64,000 nt of DNA from Thermoleophilia bacterium (GCA_009694365.1 SHVE01000004.1:62001-126000), one strand, 5' to 3'; shown: positions 45,560-55,577, counted from the first letter of the stretch. Notes: generated by a model from the letters alone, not told the origin. Numbers and translations are program-made.

Positions 45560-47011
45560 CTACAGCGGGATGAGCGATGCCGCCGCGCTGCGGCAGAGGT
45601 CGAGGAACGGCTCGGCCCAGATCGCCAGCGCCACCACGAGTACGGCGGCGGTGATTCCGAGGGCCCGGATGTCGCCCGGCACCGCCAGACGTCGCTCGTG
45701 GCGCGGTGCGTCCGGGACGTGTGACCAGATGACGATGGTTACGCGCAGGTAGTAAACGACGCTGATGACACTGGCAATCGCTCCAACGATGGCCAGCCAG
45801 GCCATTCCGGCGTCGATGGCCGCGTCGAACAGCAGGAACTTGCCCACGAAGCCGGCGAGCGGGGGGAATCCCGCCAGCGAGAGCATGGCGATGGTCATGA
45901 CCACCCCCGCCCAGGGGCACCGCCGCCCGTAACCGGTGAGGGCGGGCAGAGTGTCGCCGTTCTCCACTTCGCGCTCGCGCAGAATGACCACGGCGAAGGC
46001 GGCAAGGGTCATGAACACGTAGGCGAACAGGTAGTAGATGAGCGCCTCGGCACCGGCGGCCGTGCCCACCGCCACGCCAATGAGCACGTATCCGGCCTGC
46101 GCGATTCCCGACCACGCGAGCATGCGCTTGACGTTGGTCTGCACCAACGCGCCGATGTTGCCCACGACCATGCTGATGGCAGCGATGGATCCAATGAGTA
46201 CCCGCCAGTCGCCGCTCGCCTGCTGGGTGGCACCGGTGAACATGAGGAGAAACGCTCCAATGGCGGCGATCTTGGTCCCCGTGGCCATGAGCGCCGTGAC
46301 CGGGGTCGGCGCACCCTCGTACACATCGGGGGTCCACATGTGGAACGGCACGACGCTGGCCTTGAACCCGAGGCCCACCGCGACCAGCGCGATGGCGGCG
46401 ATGAGGAGCGGCTGTGTCACGAGCGCATCGTCCTCGGACAGCCGCGACGCGATTTCGGCGAGGCGCGTGGTGCCTGTCACGCCGTAGAGCAGGGCGAAGC
46501 CGTAGATGAGCACGGCGGTGCCGATGGCACCGGTGATCAGGTATTTGAGGCCGCTCTCGAGCGACCGCGCCCGCGCCACCTGGGCTGCACACAGAACGTA
46601 GAGCGACACCGACAGCAGTTCGATTCCGAGGAAGAGCGTGATCAGGTCGCCGCTTACGACCGTCAGCAGCATTCCGGTGGCCGCCATGAGGATGAGCCCC
46701 ACGAACTCCGGCCGACGACCCGCCCCCGCGGCCTCGCCGCGCGACAGCATGAGTGCCCCACCCGTGGCCAGCAGCACCGCGCATGCGAGGAGCAACCCGA
46801 GGTCGTCGAACCGCAACTCGCCGTGGAACGCCTGCTGGTTCTCGCCCCACATTCCGGCCGTGAGCCCGAGGGTGGCCGCGGTACCGGCCAGCGCGAGCCC
46901 CAGAGGCAGGGTGCGCCACCCGCCCCGCAGGGGGAGGGTTCCCATCAGCAAAACAAGGAGGGCGGTCCCGGCCATCACATACAGAGGGAGCGCGGCGGCG
47001 GCGTTGTTCAT
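45560..47011 (-). CDS. nuoN: NADH-quinone oxidoreductase subunit N
   Basis: The protein has 483 residues and about 14 helices, an antiporter-like proton-pumping subunit of complex I. It has KASVVPFHMWTPDVYEGAPTPVTA (read in parts) with the conserved Lys and the discontinuous-helix region, and ISMVVGNIGALVQTNVKRMLAWSGIAQAGY. It ends the nuo operon and overlaps nuoM by 4 bases. Confidence 0.95.
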   Translation of the reverse strand: MNNAAAALPLYVMAGTALLVLLMGTLPLRGGWRTLPLGLALAGTAATLGLTAGMWGENQQAFHGELRFDDLGLLLACAVLLATGGALMLSRGEAAGAGRRPEFVGLILMAATGMLLTVVSGDLITLFLGIELLSVSLYVLCAAQVARARSLESGLKYLITGAIGTAVLIYGFALLYGVTGTTRLAEIASRLSEDDALVTQPLLIAAIALVAVGLGFKASVVPFHMWTPDVYEGAPTPVTALMATGTKIAAIGAFLLMFTGATQQASGDWRVLIGSIAAISMVVGNIGALVQTNVKRMLAWSGIAQAGYVLIGVAVGTAAGAEALIYYLFAYVFMTLAAFAVVILREREVENGDTLPALTGYGRRCPWAGVVMTIAMLSLAGFPPLAGFVGKFLLFDAAIDAGMAWLAIVGAIASVISVVYYLRVTIVIWSHVPDAPRHERRLAVPGDIRALGITAAVLVVALAIWAEPFLDLCRSAAASLIPL

Positions 47012-48600
47012 GGGGTCACCGACGTTATGGGTTGGGTCTGGTCGACCTGGGCGCGCTCACGTGCGGCAACGAACGCGGCGGCGTCTGGGGCGATCTGGGC
47101 GGGGGGTCGGTTCTCGAACAGTTGGGCGGGGGCGATAGCCAGATTCGTGGACGCGATCGTGGCGTTTACGAGGCTCGCTGGCCAGAGGGCGATCCAGAGC
47201 ATGATGAGCACCAGCGGAACGAGCACGACGGCGTCACGGGCCCGTAGTTCGACTGACCGCCCCTCGTCCTGCACGCCGCGCACAGGCCCGTTCATGGCGG
47301 TTTGGTACATGCGGAGCATGTAGACGGCCGCGTAGATCACGCCGACCACGGCGATTGCCGCGATCCACGCGTACTGCGCGAAGACGCCGCCAAGGATGAA
47401 GAACTCCCCCACGAAGGCGTTGGACCCGGGCACGGCGAGTGCGGCCATGGTCACGAACAGGAAGGCCACCGCGAGGCGTGGGGCGCCCTTCCCAAGCCCG
47501 CCGAGGCGGTCGACCTCATCGGTGCCGGTACCACGTGTGAGGATCATGACGATGACGAACGCGGCGGCCACCACCACGCCGTGGTTGATGATTTGCAGCA
47601 CGGCCCCCTGCGCGGCCATCGAGTCGAGAACCACGATGCCGAGCACCACGAACCCCAGGTGCGCGAAGCTCGAGTAGCCCACGAGCATGCGCATGGTGGG
47701 TGCTCGCCATGCGAGGAGCGACCCGTAGATGATGCCGATGAGGGCCAGAACGACCAGAGGAACGAACAGGTTTCCGATGCCTTCGGGGAATACCGGAAGG
47801 CCGATGCGCAGGAGGCCGTACACCCCGGCCTTGCTCATGACGGCGGCGAGCAGGATGGTCACCACCAGGGGGGCCTGTGAATAGGCGCGCGGTAGCCAGC
47901 CGTGGAAGGGGAAGAGCGGCAGTTTGATGGCGAACGCCACCAGGAACCCGGCGAGCAGGACGGTGCTCGTGGTTTCGCCGAAGGGCACGCCCTGAACGTC
48001 GCGAATGAGGAACGACAGCGTGCCGGTGTGGTCGCGGGCGATGAGTGCCGTGGCGATGATCGCCACCAGCATGATGAGGCTCCCGACCATCGTGTAAACG
48101 ACGAAGGTGAGGCCCGCACCCGTCCGGTCGTTGCCACCCCAGTTCCAGATGAGCAGCGCGAACGGGATGAGCATGACCTCCCAGAACACGTAGAACAGGA
48201 TCATGTCGCCCGCGGTGAACAGGCCGAGCAATCCGCCCTCGGCCAGCATGATCAAGGCAAGGAACACCGTCCCGCGCTCGGGCATGCGCTGGCAGATGGC
48301 GAGAGTGGCCAGGCTGAACACCACCGTGGTGAGCAGCACGATCCAGATAGAGATGCCGTCCACGCCCACATCCCACGCCACGCCCACCGACGCGATCCAG
48401 TCGACATGGTCCACCTGCTGAAGGGCTGCCTCAGATCGCTCGAACAGTGCTACGACGACGACCGTGGCGGCGAGTGCGAGCACCGACCCGGTGAGTGCCA
48501 CAGCGCGTGCACGACGACGGAGGGGATCGCGTCGGGGTAACACCGTCAGCACGAGGGCGGTTACTAGCGGGATGACGATCAAGAGAGACACCCAGGGCAT
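47008..48600 (-). CDS. nuoM: NADH-quinone oxidoreductase subunit M
   Basis: The protein has 530 residues with about 14 helices. Visible are VFWEVMLIPFALLIWNWGG, the glutamate of the coupling helix, FAIKLPLFPFHGWLPRAYSQAP with the key Lys, and YSSFAHLGFVVLG. It is one of three antiporter-type subunits of complex I that move protons. ATG 48600 fits the family start and lies in the nuoL stop; an upstream start at 48990 would run through nuoL. Confidence 0.95.
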   Translation of the reverse strand: MPWVSLLIVIPLVTALVLTVLPRRDPLRRRARAVALTGSVLALAATVVVVALFERSEAALQQVDHVDWIASVGVAWDVGVDGISIWIVLLTTVVFSLATLAICQRMPERGTVFLALIMLAEGGLLGLFTAGDMILFYVFWEVMLIPFALLIWNWGGNDRTGAGLTFVVYTMVGSLIMLVAIIATALIARDHTGTLSFLIRDVQGVPFGETTSTVLLAGFLVAFAIKLPLFPFHGWLPRAYSQAPLVVTILLAAVMSKAGVYGLLRIGLPVFPEGIGNLFVPLVVLALIGIIYGSLLAWRAPTMRMLVGYSSFAHLGFVVLGIVVLDSMAAQGAVLQIINHGVVVAAAFVIVMILTRGTGTDEVDRLGGLGKGAPRLAVAFLFVTMAALAVPGSNAFVGEFFILGGVFAQYAWIAAIAVVGVIYAAVYMLRMYQTAMNGPVRGVQDEGRSVELRARDAVVLVPLVLIMLWIALWPASLVNATIASTNLAIAPAQLFENRPPAQIAPDAAAFVAARERAQVDQTQPITSVTP

Positions 48601-50522
48601 CAGGGGCCCCCCACTACGATGATGGCCAAGATGATGCCGACGACGGCGAGCCCCACGACCATCGACACGGCGTAGGCGCGTACCAGTCCGGTCTGGGATG
48701 CGCTGATCACCCGTGCGGTGCCGCGGACGACCGCGGCGACGGCCGTGATGATGCCCTGCGGCCCTGCGGGCTCTACCCGCTCGAGCATGACCCCGGCGAC
48801 CTCGCGGCCGGGTATCACGATGATGTCGTCGTAGGCGCAGTCGAAGCCCCAGCCGTTCCGCATGATCCGGCGCGGCCCTACGGCCACGGCGGCGAGGCGC
48901 GTGCGCCGTTCGGGGTCGGCCCCGAACAACCACCAGGCAAGTGCGATACCACCCAGCGCGGCGGCGGTGGAGAACCCGACCGTGAGCCACTCACCAAACC
49001 GGGTGGGCTCGAGCGGGGCCGTCACATCGGCCAGCACGGGGCTCAGCCAGTCGCTGATACCGCCGCCGCCGAAGGGCACTTGGATCCACCCGCCAATGAC
49101 GCTGAGCACGGCCAGGATCATGACCGGGAGGGTCATCCACAAACGAGGCGGATGAGGCGCGTGCGCGTAACCGCCGACCGGTTCCGGACCGGCGAAGGCC
49201 CGAAAGAGCATGCGGAACATGTACACGGCGGTGAGGAATGCCCCGACGACGCCGACGACCCAGTAGACGACGCCCATACCACCACCCTCAAGCACCGTGG
49301 CGAGGATGTCGTCCTTGCTGAAGAACCCGGAGAACCCCGGGAAGCCGGCGATGGCCAAACACCCCGCCGCGACGGCGAAATACGCCCCGCGAAGATGTTT
49401 CCGAAGGCCGCCCATCGCGTCGAGGCTTTGCTCGCCGTCGAGGGCGTGGATGATGACGCCGGCGGCGAGGAAGAGGCACGCCTTGAAGAAGGCGTGGGTC
49501 AGGAGATGGAACATCGCTGCGGAATACGCCCCGATGCCGGCGGCCATGATCATGTAGCCGATCTGGCTCACGGTGCTCCAGGCGAGCACGCGCTTGATGT
49601 CCACCTGCTGCAGGGCGACGGTGGCCGCGAGGATGAGTGTGAGCGCGCCGACGACCGCCACGATGTTGCCGGCGAGATCCGACAGCTGGAAGAACGCGTG
49701 TGTACGCACGATCAGGTAGACGCCCGCCGTGACCATGGTGGCGGCGTGGATGAGGGCCGACACCGGCGTGGGCCCCTCCATGGCATCGGGCAGCCAGGTG
49801 TGCAGCGGTACCTGCGCGCTCTTGGCGGCGGCGCCCACGAACAGCAGGAGGCACACCGCGAGAGCCGTGCCGCTGTTGTCGCCGAGCATCGCCGCGTTCG
49901 CGAAGGCCTCTCCGTAGTCGAGCGTGCCAAGGGTCCGCATGATCAGGAGGGCCCCCAGCACGAGGGCGACGTCACCGATGACGTTTACGACGAAGGCTTT
50001 CTTGGCCGCCGCAACGGCTGTGGGGCGGTCGTACCAGAACCCGATGAGGAGGTAAGAGGTCAGGCCCACACCGGCCCATCCCACGATCAGGAAGAAGAAG
50101 TTGCCGGCGAGAACGAGGAGCAGCATCGAGAACACGAACAGGTTCATGCCGGCAAAGAAGCGCCGGTAGTCACGCTCCCCATTCATGTACCCGGCGCTGA
50201 ACACGTGGATGAGCAGCCCCACTCCGGTGATGACGAGCATCATCATCACGCTGAGGGGATCGACAAGGATCGACAGGTCCACATCGACCCCGCCGATGGA
50301 GATCCATCGGTACGCGCTCGAGGTGACCGACCGCTCGGCGGCCGGGCTGCCGAGTAGCGACACGAAGATGACAAGGGTGAGCACGAACGCCACGAGCAGT
50401 CCGCCGATGCCCAGCAGGCGCGTGACGCGCCGCGGCGGTTCGGACGGCCAGGCCATGAGCACGAGCCCCGCGAGGAGTGGCAGAGCCAGCACGGCCCACG
50501 CGAGGGCAGCGACCACGGTCAC
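48600..50522 (-). CDS. nuoL: NADH-quinone oxidoreductase subunit L
   Basis: The protein has 640 residues. Typical blocks are GWAGVGLTSYLLIGFW, AQVPLHTWLPDAMEGPTPVSALIHAATMVTAGVYL (read in parts), VLAWSTVSQIGYM and GYFSKD-like GFFSKDDIL. The C-terminal lateral helix HL that reaches along the membrane arm is indicated by the extra hydrophobic stretches after residue 500. GTG 50522 overlaps the nuoK stop (GTGA). Confidence 0.95.
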   Translation of the reverse strand: MTVVAALAWAVLALPLLAGLVLMAWPSEPPRRVTRLLGIGGLLVAFVLTLVIFVSLLGSPAAERSVTSSAYRWISIGGVDVDLSILVDPLSVMMMLVITGVGLLIHVFSAGYMNGERDYRRFFAGMNLFVFSMLLLVLAGNFFFLIVGWAGVGLTSYLLIGFWYDRPTAVAAAKKAFVVNVIGDVALVLGALLIMRTLGTLDYGEAFANAAMLGDNSGTALAVCLLLFVGAAAKSAQVPLHTWLPDAMEGPTPVSALIHAATMVTAGVYLIVRTHAFFQLSDLAGNIVAVVGALTLILAATVALQQVDIKRVLAWSTVSQIGYMIMAAGIGAYSAAMFHLLTHAFFKACLFLAAGVIIHALDGEQSLDAMGGLRKHLRGAYFAVAAGCLAIAGFPGFSGFFSKDDILATVLEGGGMGVVYWVVGVVGAFLTAVYMFRMLFRAFAGPEPVGGYAHAPHPPRLWMTLPVMILAVLSVIGGWIQVPFGGGGISDWLSPVLADVTAPLEPTRFGEWLTVGFSTAAALGGIALAWWLFGADPERRTRLAAVAVGPRRIMRNGWGFDCAYDDIIVIPGREVAGVMLERVEPAGPQGIITAVAAVVRGTARVISASQTGLVRAYAVSMVVGLAVVGIILAIIVVGGP

Positions 50523-50824
50523 CCCTTCATGGACGACAGCTCGTCTACGTCGAGGTTCATACGGGAGCGGAACACCGCGACCACGAGCCCGAGGCCGATC
50601 ACGACCTCCGTCGCGGCAACCACCATCACTACGAGGGCGAACACCTGCCCCGAAGGGTCGTTCCATTGCCGGGCGAATCCGAGCAGGGCGATGTTGCCGG
50701 CGTTGAGCATGAGCTCCACCGACAAAAGCAGCAGAAGGGGGTTACGGCGACGCGTTACGCCGAGGAGCCCGAGGACCAGCAGCACCACGGAGAGTACGAG
50801 GTACGCCGAGACAGGCACGCTCAT
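50519..50824 (-). CDS. nuoK: NADH-quinone oxidoreductase subunit K
   Basis: The protein has 101 residues and three helices. RRNPLLLLLSVELMLNAGNIAL contains the conserved proton-channel Glu, and VVMVVAATEVVIGLGLVVAVFR the second membrane Glu (each read in parts). It belongs to the quinone-side membrane arm. ATG 50824 overlaps nuoJ (ATGA). Confidence 0.95.
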   Translation of the reverse strand: MSVPVSAYLVLSVVLLVLGLLGVTRRRNPLLLLLSVELMLNAGNIALLGFARQWNDPSGQVFALVVMVVAATEVVIGLGLVVAVFRSRMNLDVDELSSMKG

Positions 50825-51342
50825 CGTCCGCTCTCCCCGTGGACACCGCGTTTGGCGAGGATGACGGCACCCACGATCGCCACCATCAGCACGAGTGAGG
50901 TCACCTCGAAGGCCACGAGGTGGGTGGTAAGGAACGCATCGCCGATGGCGTACGGCGAGCCCATGTCGCCCAGGGAGGGCGTACCCGCCGCCGGACCGGC
51001 GGTAGAGGTGAGGATGGCGAGGGTGCCGAGAGCGGCGATACCGGCGAGGCCCAGCCACCCGAGCACTTGCCACGAATCAAGTCGGTCGGGCGCGCCGATC
51101 GTCCCCCGGTCACCGAGGTAGGCGATAACGAACAGGAACATCACGACGATGGCACCGGCGTAGACGATGACCTGGATGGCGGCGACGAAGGGCGAGAGCA
51201 GCGCCACGAACAGCAGGGCCACCGACAGGAGTGCTCCGATGAGGCTGACGGCGGCCCGGAACGCGTCCTTGAAAAAGACCACGCCGATTCCGAAGCCCAC
51301 GGTGCCCACGGCGCCGATCGCGAAGGTGATTTGCTCCCCCAC
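50821..51342 (-). CDS. nuoJ: NADH-quinone oxidoreductase subunit J
   Basis: The protein has 173 residues with about five helices. AAIQVIVYAGAIVVMFLFVI carries the conserved Tyr/Gly of the pi-bulge helix. Start GTG 51342 uses the last base of the cupin stop (TAGTG), so the cupin and nuoJ are translationally linked. Later residues 75-120 form a loop typical of actinobacterial NuoJ. Confidence 0.93.
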   Translation of the reverse strand: MGEQITFAIGAVGTVGFGIGVVFFKDAFRAAVSLIGALLSVALLFVALLSPFVAAIQVIVYAGAIVVMFLFVIAYLGDRGTIGAPDRLDSWQVLGWLGLAGIAALGTLAILTSTAGPAAGTPSLGDMGSPYAIGDAFLTTHLVAFEVTSLVLMVAIVGAVILAKRGVHGESGR

Positions 51343-51824
51343 TAGACGAGCGCTTGGTCGTATTCGCCCAGGATGACCATGCCGTGGCGGGACGCGATCT
51401 GCATGGCGCGGTCGGCCTGGGCGCGGTCCACTGGGGGCAAGGGTGCATTCGGATCCGCGACCGGGTCGCACACCTCGAGCAGGAAGGCCTCCATGTCGTC
51501 GGGCGGGGAGAGGGTGCACAGGAGGCGCGCGGGGGCGTCGGTGAGGTTGCGGTAGGTGTGCGGCAGGTGCGGGGCGATGGTGACGCTCTCGCCGGGCGCG
51601 AGCCGGTGGACGCCCTCACCGGTGACGACCGTGACCTGGCCCTCAAGGCACATGTACTGCTCGGCGGCCTCGTGTGCGTGCAGGTGACGCGGGCCGCCAC
51701 CGGGGCGCGAGGCGATCTCGGCGATCAGGAAACCGCCCGCCGTGGTCGCACTGGTGGCATGCACGCGAAACCCTTCGCCCATGAAGAGCATCGGCGTACC
51801 GGGGATGAGGGCATCAACGGGCAC
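51342..51824 (-). CDS. Cupin-domain protein embedded in the nuo operon
   Basis: The protein has 160 residues with a single double-stranded beta-helix. The metal-binding motifs are visible: HLHAHEAAEQYMCLEGQVTV (motif 1, GX5HXH-like with two His and a Glu) and the second motif PHLPHTYRN with His. A helical C-terminal part follows (residues 115-160). Cupins of this type are small-molecule-binding or dioxygenase-like proteins; no substrate can be assigned. It is placed between nuoI and nuoJ, sharing stop and start bases with both (TAGTG), so it is translated with complex I. Confidence 0.85.
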   Translation of the reverse strand: MPVDALIPGTPMLFMGEGFRVHATSATTAGGFLIAEIASRPGGGPRHLHAHEAAEQYMCLEGQVTVVTGEGVHRLAPGESVTIAPHLPHTYRNLTDAPARLLCTLSPPDDMEAFLLEVCDPVADPNAPLPPVDRAQADRAMQIASRHGMVILGEYDQALV

Positions 51825-52306
51825 TAAGCGTCCCCTGCCGGCGCGGGGTCACCGGGCACGTTGGGGTGGAGGGGCGGTTGTTTGGGCGCCGGCTCCAAGA
51901 GGGTCTGCTTGTCGTAGATGAGGGCCTCGCGCGTGTACTCCGACAACTCGTACGAGTGCTCGAGCGTGATGGCGTCGAAGGGGCAGGCTACCTCGCAGTA
52001 TCCGCAGAAGATGCACCGCGCCATGTTGATTTCGTAGATGCGGGCGTACCGCTCACCGGCCGAGACGCGGTTGTCGGGCGTGTTCTCCTCGGCGACCACG
52101 CGAATGCAGTCGGCGGGGCAGGCCGCAGCGCAGAGCGAGCAGCCCACGCACTTTTCGAGGCCGTCCTCAAACCGCCACAGGCGGTGACGTCCGCGGAATC
52201 GCGGGTACACGGGGGTTCGGTGTTCGGGATACCCGATGGTCACGGGGGTCCGGAGCAGGGTGCGGAAGGTGACACCGAAGCCCTTGAGCGGTGCGAGGCG
52301 GCCCAT
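51824..52306 (-). CDS. nuoI: NADH-quinone oxidoreductase subunit I
   Basis: The protein has 160 residues. Two 4Fe-4S motifs are present: CVGCSLCAAACP and CIFCGYCEVACP (clusters N6a and N6b). The N-terminal helix with TPVTIGYPEH anchors it near the quinone site. It passes electrons towards NuoB. It is followed at once by the cupin gene instead of nuoJ. Confidence 0.95.
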   Translation of the reverse strand: MGRLAPLKGFGVTFRTLLRTPVTIGYPEHRTPVYPRFRGRHRLWRFEDGLEKCVGCSLCAAACPADCIRVVAEENTPDNRVSAGERYARIYEINMARCIFCGYCEVACPFDAITLEHSYELSEYTREALIYDKQTLLEPAPKQPPLHPNVPGDPAPAGDA

Positions 52307-53304
52307 CAGTTGTCAAACGCCAATCCCACGACGATCGCCGTGACGAGAATGTTGGCGGTGGCGACGGGCAGCAGCACCTTCCACCCGAACGCCATGAGGC
52401 GGTCGTAGCGGAGGCGCGGGAGCGTGGCCCGAACCCAGATGAAGATGAAGAGCAGGGCGCTGATTTTGAGGGCCAGCCACACGAATCCGGGCAGAACCGG
52501 CCCGTCGGGGCCTCCCAGAAAGAGGGTCGCCGCGAACGCCGAGACAACGATCATGCTCACGTACTCGCCCATTTGGAACATGGCGAACTTCACCGAGGAG
52601 TACTCGATGTTGTACCCCGCGATCAGTTCACTCTCGGCCTCGGCCAGATCGAACGGCGTGCGGTTGGTTTCTGCGAAGGCGGCGATCATGAAGATGACGA
52701 AAGCCACCGGCTGGTAGACGATGTACCAGACGTGCGCGGACTGGTCGTTCACGATGTCCACTAACGACAGGCTCTGGCTCACCATCACCACGCCCACGAT
52801 CGAGAGGCCCATGGCCACCTCGTACGACACCATCTGGGCGGCCGACCGCGCCGCACCGAGCAGTGAGTACTTGTTGCCACTGGCCCAGCCCCCAAGGATG
52901 AGCCCGTAGAAGCCCAGGCTCGACAGGGCGAACATCACTAGCACGCCCACGTCGAGATCGGCGCCGTAGAGCGTGACGGTCTGGCCAAACCATTCGTGCA
53001 CCCCCCCGAACGGGATGAGTGAGAGGGCCGCCACGGCAGCGATGACCGGGACGGCGGGTGCCAACTGGAAGATGCGCCGGTTGGCGCCCTCGGGGACGAA
53101 GTCTTCTTTGAACACCAGCTTCACGATGTCGGCGAGCGGTTGCAGCGTTCCGAACGGTCCGGCCCGATTGGGACCGCGACGCGCCTGGAAGCGGGCGAGC
53201 AGTCGGCGCTCGACCAGCGTCAGACCGGCGAAGCACGAGAACACCACGCTCACCACGATGACGCCTTGTATGACCATGGTGAGAACGGTCTCCTGTGCGG
53301 TCAC
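52306..53304 (-). CDS. nuoH: NADH-quinone oxidoreductase subunit H
   Basis: The protein has 332 residues, about eight helices. RRLLARFQARRGPNRAGPFGTLQPLAD, the quinone-chamber loop FAETNRTPFDLAEAESELIAGYNIEYSS (each read in parts) and the conserved Glu residues are all present. It forms much of the quinone chamber and E-channel. ATG 53304 overlaps nuoG by 4 bases. Confidence 0.96.
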   Translation of the reverse strand: MTAQETVLTMVIQGVIVVSVVFSCFAGLTLVERRLLARFQARRGPNRAGPFGTLQPLADIVKLVFKEDFVPEGANRRIFQLAPAVPVIAAVAALSLIPFGGVHEWFGQTVTLYGADLDVGVLVMFALSSLGFYGLILGGWASGNKYSLLGAARSAAQMVSYEVAMGLSIVGVVMVSQSLSLVDIVNDQSAHVWYIVYQPVAFVIFMIAAFAETNRTPFDLAEAESELIAGYNIEYSSVKFAMFQMGEYVSMIVVSAFAATLFLGGPDGPVLPGFVWLALKISALLFIFIWVRATLPRLRYDRLMAFGWKVLLPVATANILVTAIVVGLAFDN

Positions 53305-55577
53305 GAGGCGCTCACCCCCTCGGACACGAGGGCGATGAGCGTGGCGCGCACGGGGCCCGAACCGTGGGGCAGGATGCGCTCGGCGGCCACGGACGGGTCG
53401 CCCATCATCACGTGAACGGTGCCATCAACGAGGCGGGGGTCGATGTGCAGTGGGAGCACCACCGATCCGTAGGGGGTGGTGAGCTGCACGTCGTCGCCGT
53501 CGGTAAGGCCCCGACGGATTGCCTCATCCGGGGACACCGACGCGCGGGTGGTCTCGCGTACGCAGGCGAGCGCGTCGGCCCGGTGCGATGTGCCGTCGCC
53601 GAACACCGGGGCGAGCGGTACCACGATGAGACCGTGGCCCTCCTCACCAACCGGCAGCGGATCGGTCGCCCGCGCGCCGCGGGCGATCTGGGCCCCCATC
53701 GTTCCGAGGGCGTCGTAGGTGAGCCCGGCGAGCGCGGGGAACATCTCGGCCGCGCGTGCGAACGCCTGCGCCGGGGTGCGGTCGGGCACGGCGCGGCCGA
53801 GGCGGTGGGTCAGGGCGATGACGATCTCCCAGGCCGCCGCCGCGCCCGGCACTTCGCGCGCGCCGGGTCGCAGACGCTGGGCGCGGCCGGTCATGCTCAC
53901 CAGTACGCCCTCCACCTCAAGGGGCGTGAGCAGGGGGAAGACCAGCGTCGCGCGATCGGTCAGCCGCGTTCGGTACGCACTCATCGCGACGATGTCGCGC
54001 ACCTGTTCGAGCGCGTCGGCCCACCGGTCGCCCTCCGGACCGGAGAGCGGGTCGGCGTTCACACTGATGAGCACGTCGATCGCGCCCGCCTCGCAGGCCT
54101 CGAGCAGATCACCGGTACCGATGCCAAGGGCCCGGAGCCCAGGACCCGACACGTCGGCGCTCATCTCGATCGCCCGGGCACCGGGTATCGCGGCCACGAT
54201 GTCCGCGAGCGCGGTGGCCATCACGGGGAGGCGGCCGAGATCGGCCTCGTCCCACAGCACCACTGCATGGGTGGTGGTTGCGAGCAGCCCGTGGGCGGTG
54301 GCGAGCGCGTCCGGGTCGTCACCCGGGGCCATGCGCACCACTTCGCAGATGTCGTCGAGAGCCGTGGGCCGCGGCGTCATCATCACGACCCGCGCACCCC
54401 GACGGTGCGCCTTGCGAATGCGGAGTTCGGCCACCGGCTGCTGCGCCGACGGGTCGCCACCCACCACCAGTACGAGGTCGGCTCCGTCGATGTCGTCCAT
54501 CTGGGCACCGGGAAGCGCGCGGAGCGGGGCGAGCCCGGCACCCGGCACTCCCATGCGGCGGACCATGGCGTTATTGGTACGCGCGGCGAGTTCGAGAGCG
54601 AGGAAGCCGTCCTCGACGGTGACGGGGTTGCCCAGCAGGATTCCGGCTCGCACCCCCGGACGCACGAAGCGCGCGGCCAGTTCATCAATCGCTCGTTCGA
54701 GTAGAACGCGACGACGACCGGCGGTATCCACCAGCACGGCGGCGGCGAGGCGGTCGTCCGATCGCAGGGCCGGGAAGGCCCAGCGCCCGCGATCGCAGAT
54801 CCACCCCTCCTCCACCGCCAGGTTGGGTTCGGGGCGGCTGGTGAGCCGCTTGACCGTGTTGTCGCGCTCGGTCACTTCGATGTTGCACCCCATCGCGCAG
54901 CCCGCGCAGATGGAGGGGGTGGTGTTGATCTCCCACGGTCGACTCACGAATCGGTAGGGGTTGCTGGTGAGCGCGCCCACGGGGCACAGGTCGATGGTGT
55001 TACCGGTGAACCGGCCCAGGTAGGGCTCGCCGCTGAAGGTGGCCACCTCGGTGTGGTCACTGCGCTCCTGGAACGTGAGCTGGCCGTCCTCGGCAACGTC
55101 CTGGCTGAACCGCACGCACCGGAAGCACGCGATGCAGCGCTCGCGGTCGAGCGCCACGAGTGGTGACAGATCGAGCGGTTTGGGGAAGTGGCGCTTGGCC
55201 TCCTGAAACCGGGTACGCCCCGGACCGAACTGGAACGTGAGGTCCTGCAGCGGGCACTCCCCACCCTTGTCGCACACCGGGCAATCGAGCGGGTGGTTGG
55301 CCAACAGCATCTCGAGCACGCCATCCTGGGCGTCCTTCACCTGGTCGCTGGTGGTAGTAACCACCAAGTCGGGTGACACTGGAGTGGAGCAGGCGGTCTG
55401 CAGGTCGCGCATGCCCTCCACCTCCACCAAGCACATGCGGCAGGCTCCGATGGGCGCGCCCAGGCGCGGTTCGTAACAGAAGATGGGGATCTCGATTCCC
55501 ACGGCCGCGGCAGCGTCCACCAGCATGGTGCCCTTCAGGGCCTCCACCACACGACCGTTGATCGTGAGGGCCACCAT
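53301..55577 (-). CDS. nuoG: NADH-quinone oxidoreductase subunit G
   Basis: The protein has 758 residues. N-terminal ferredoxin part: CYEPRLGAPIGACRMCLVEVEG (2Fe-2S, read in parts), HPLDCPVCDKGGEC with the His ligand, CIACFRCVRFSQD. A molybdopterin-oxidoreductase-like domain follows from about 215, including a CAGCAMGCN motif that would bind the N7-type cluster found only in some complex I enzymes. ATG 55577 is preferred; the start of the Fe-S domain follows at once. Overlaps nuoH by 4 bases. Confidence 0.95.
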   Translation of the reverse strand: MVALTINGRVVEALKGTMLVDAAAAVGIEIPIFCYEPRLGAPIGACRMCLVEVEGMRDLQTACSTPVSPDLVVTTTSDQVKDAQDGVLEMLLANHPLDCPVCDKGGECPLQDLTFQFGPGRTRFQEAKRHFPKPLDLSPLVALDRERCIACFRCVRFSQDVAEDGQLTFQERSDHTEVATFSGEPYLGRFTGNTIDLCPVGALTSNPYRFVSRPWEINTTPSICAGCAMGCNIEVTERDNTVKRLTSRPEPNLAVEEGWICDRGRWAFPALRSDDRLAAAVLVDTAGRRRVLLERAIDELAARFVRPGVRAGILLGNPVTVEDGFLALELAARTNNAMVRRMGVPGAGLAPLRALPGAQMDDIDGADLVLVVGGDPSAQQPVAELRIRKAHRRGARVVMMTPRPTALDDICEVVRMAPGDDPDALATAHGLLATTTHAVVLWDEADLGRLPVMATALADIVAAIPGARAIEMSADVSGPGLRALGIGTGDLLEACEAGAIDVLISVNADPLSGPEGDRWADALEQVRDIVAMSAYRTRLTDRATLVFPLLTPLEVEGVLVSMTGRAQRLRPGAREVPGAAAAWEIVIALTHRLGRAVPDRTPAQAFARAAEMFPALAGLTYDALGTMGAQIARGARATDPLPVGEEGHGLIVVPLAPVFGDGTSHRADALACVRETTRASVSPDEAIRRGLTDGDDVQLTTPYGSVVLPLHIDPRLVDGTVHVMMGDPSVAAERILPHGSGPVRATLIALVSEGVSAS

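Noticed and set aside
53295-54704. 469-codon frame antisense to nuoG
   Set aside because: Same reason: an artefact of high GC opposite a complete nuoG.
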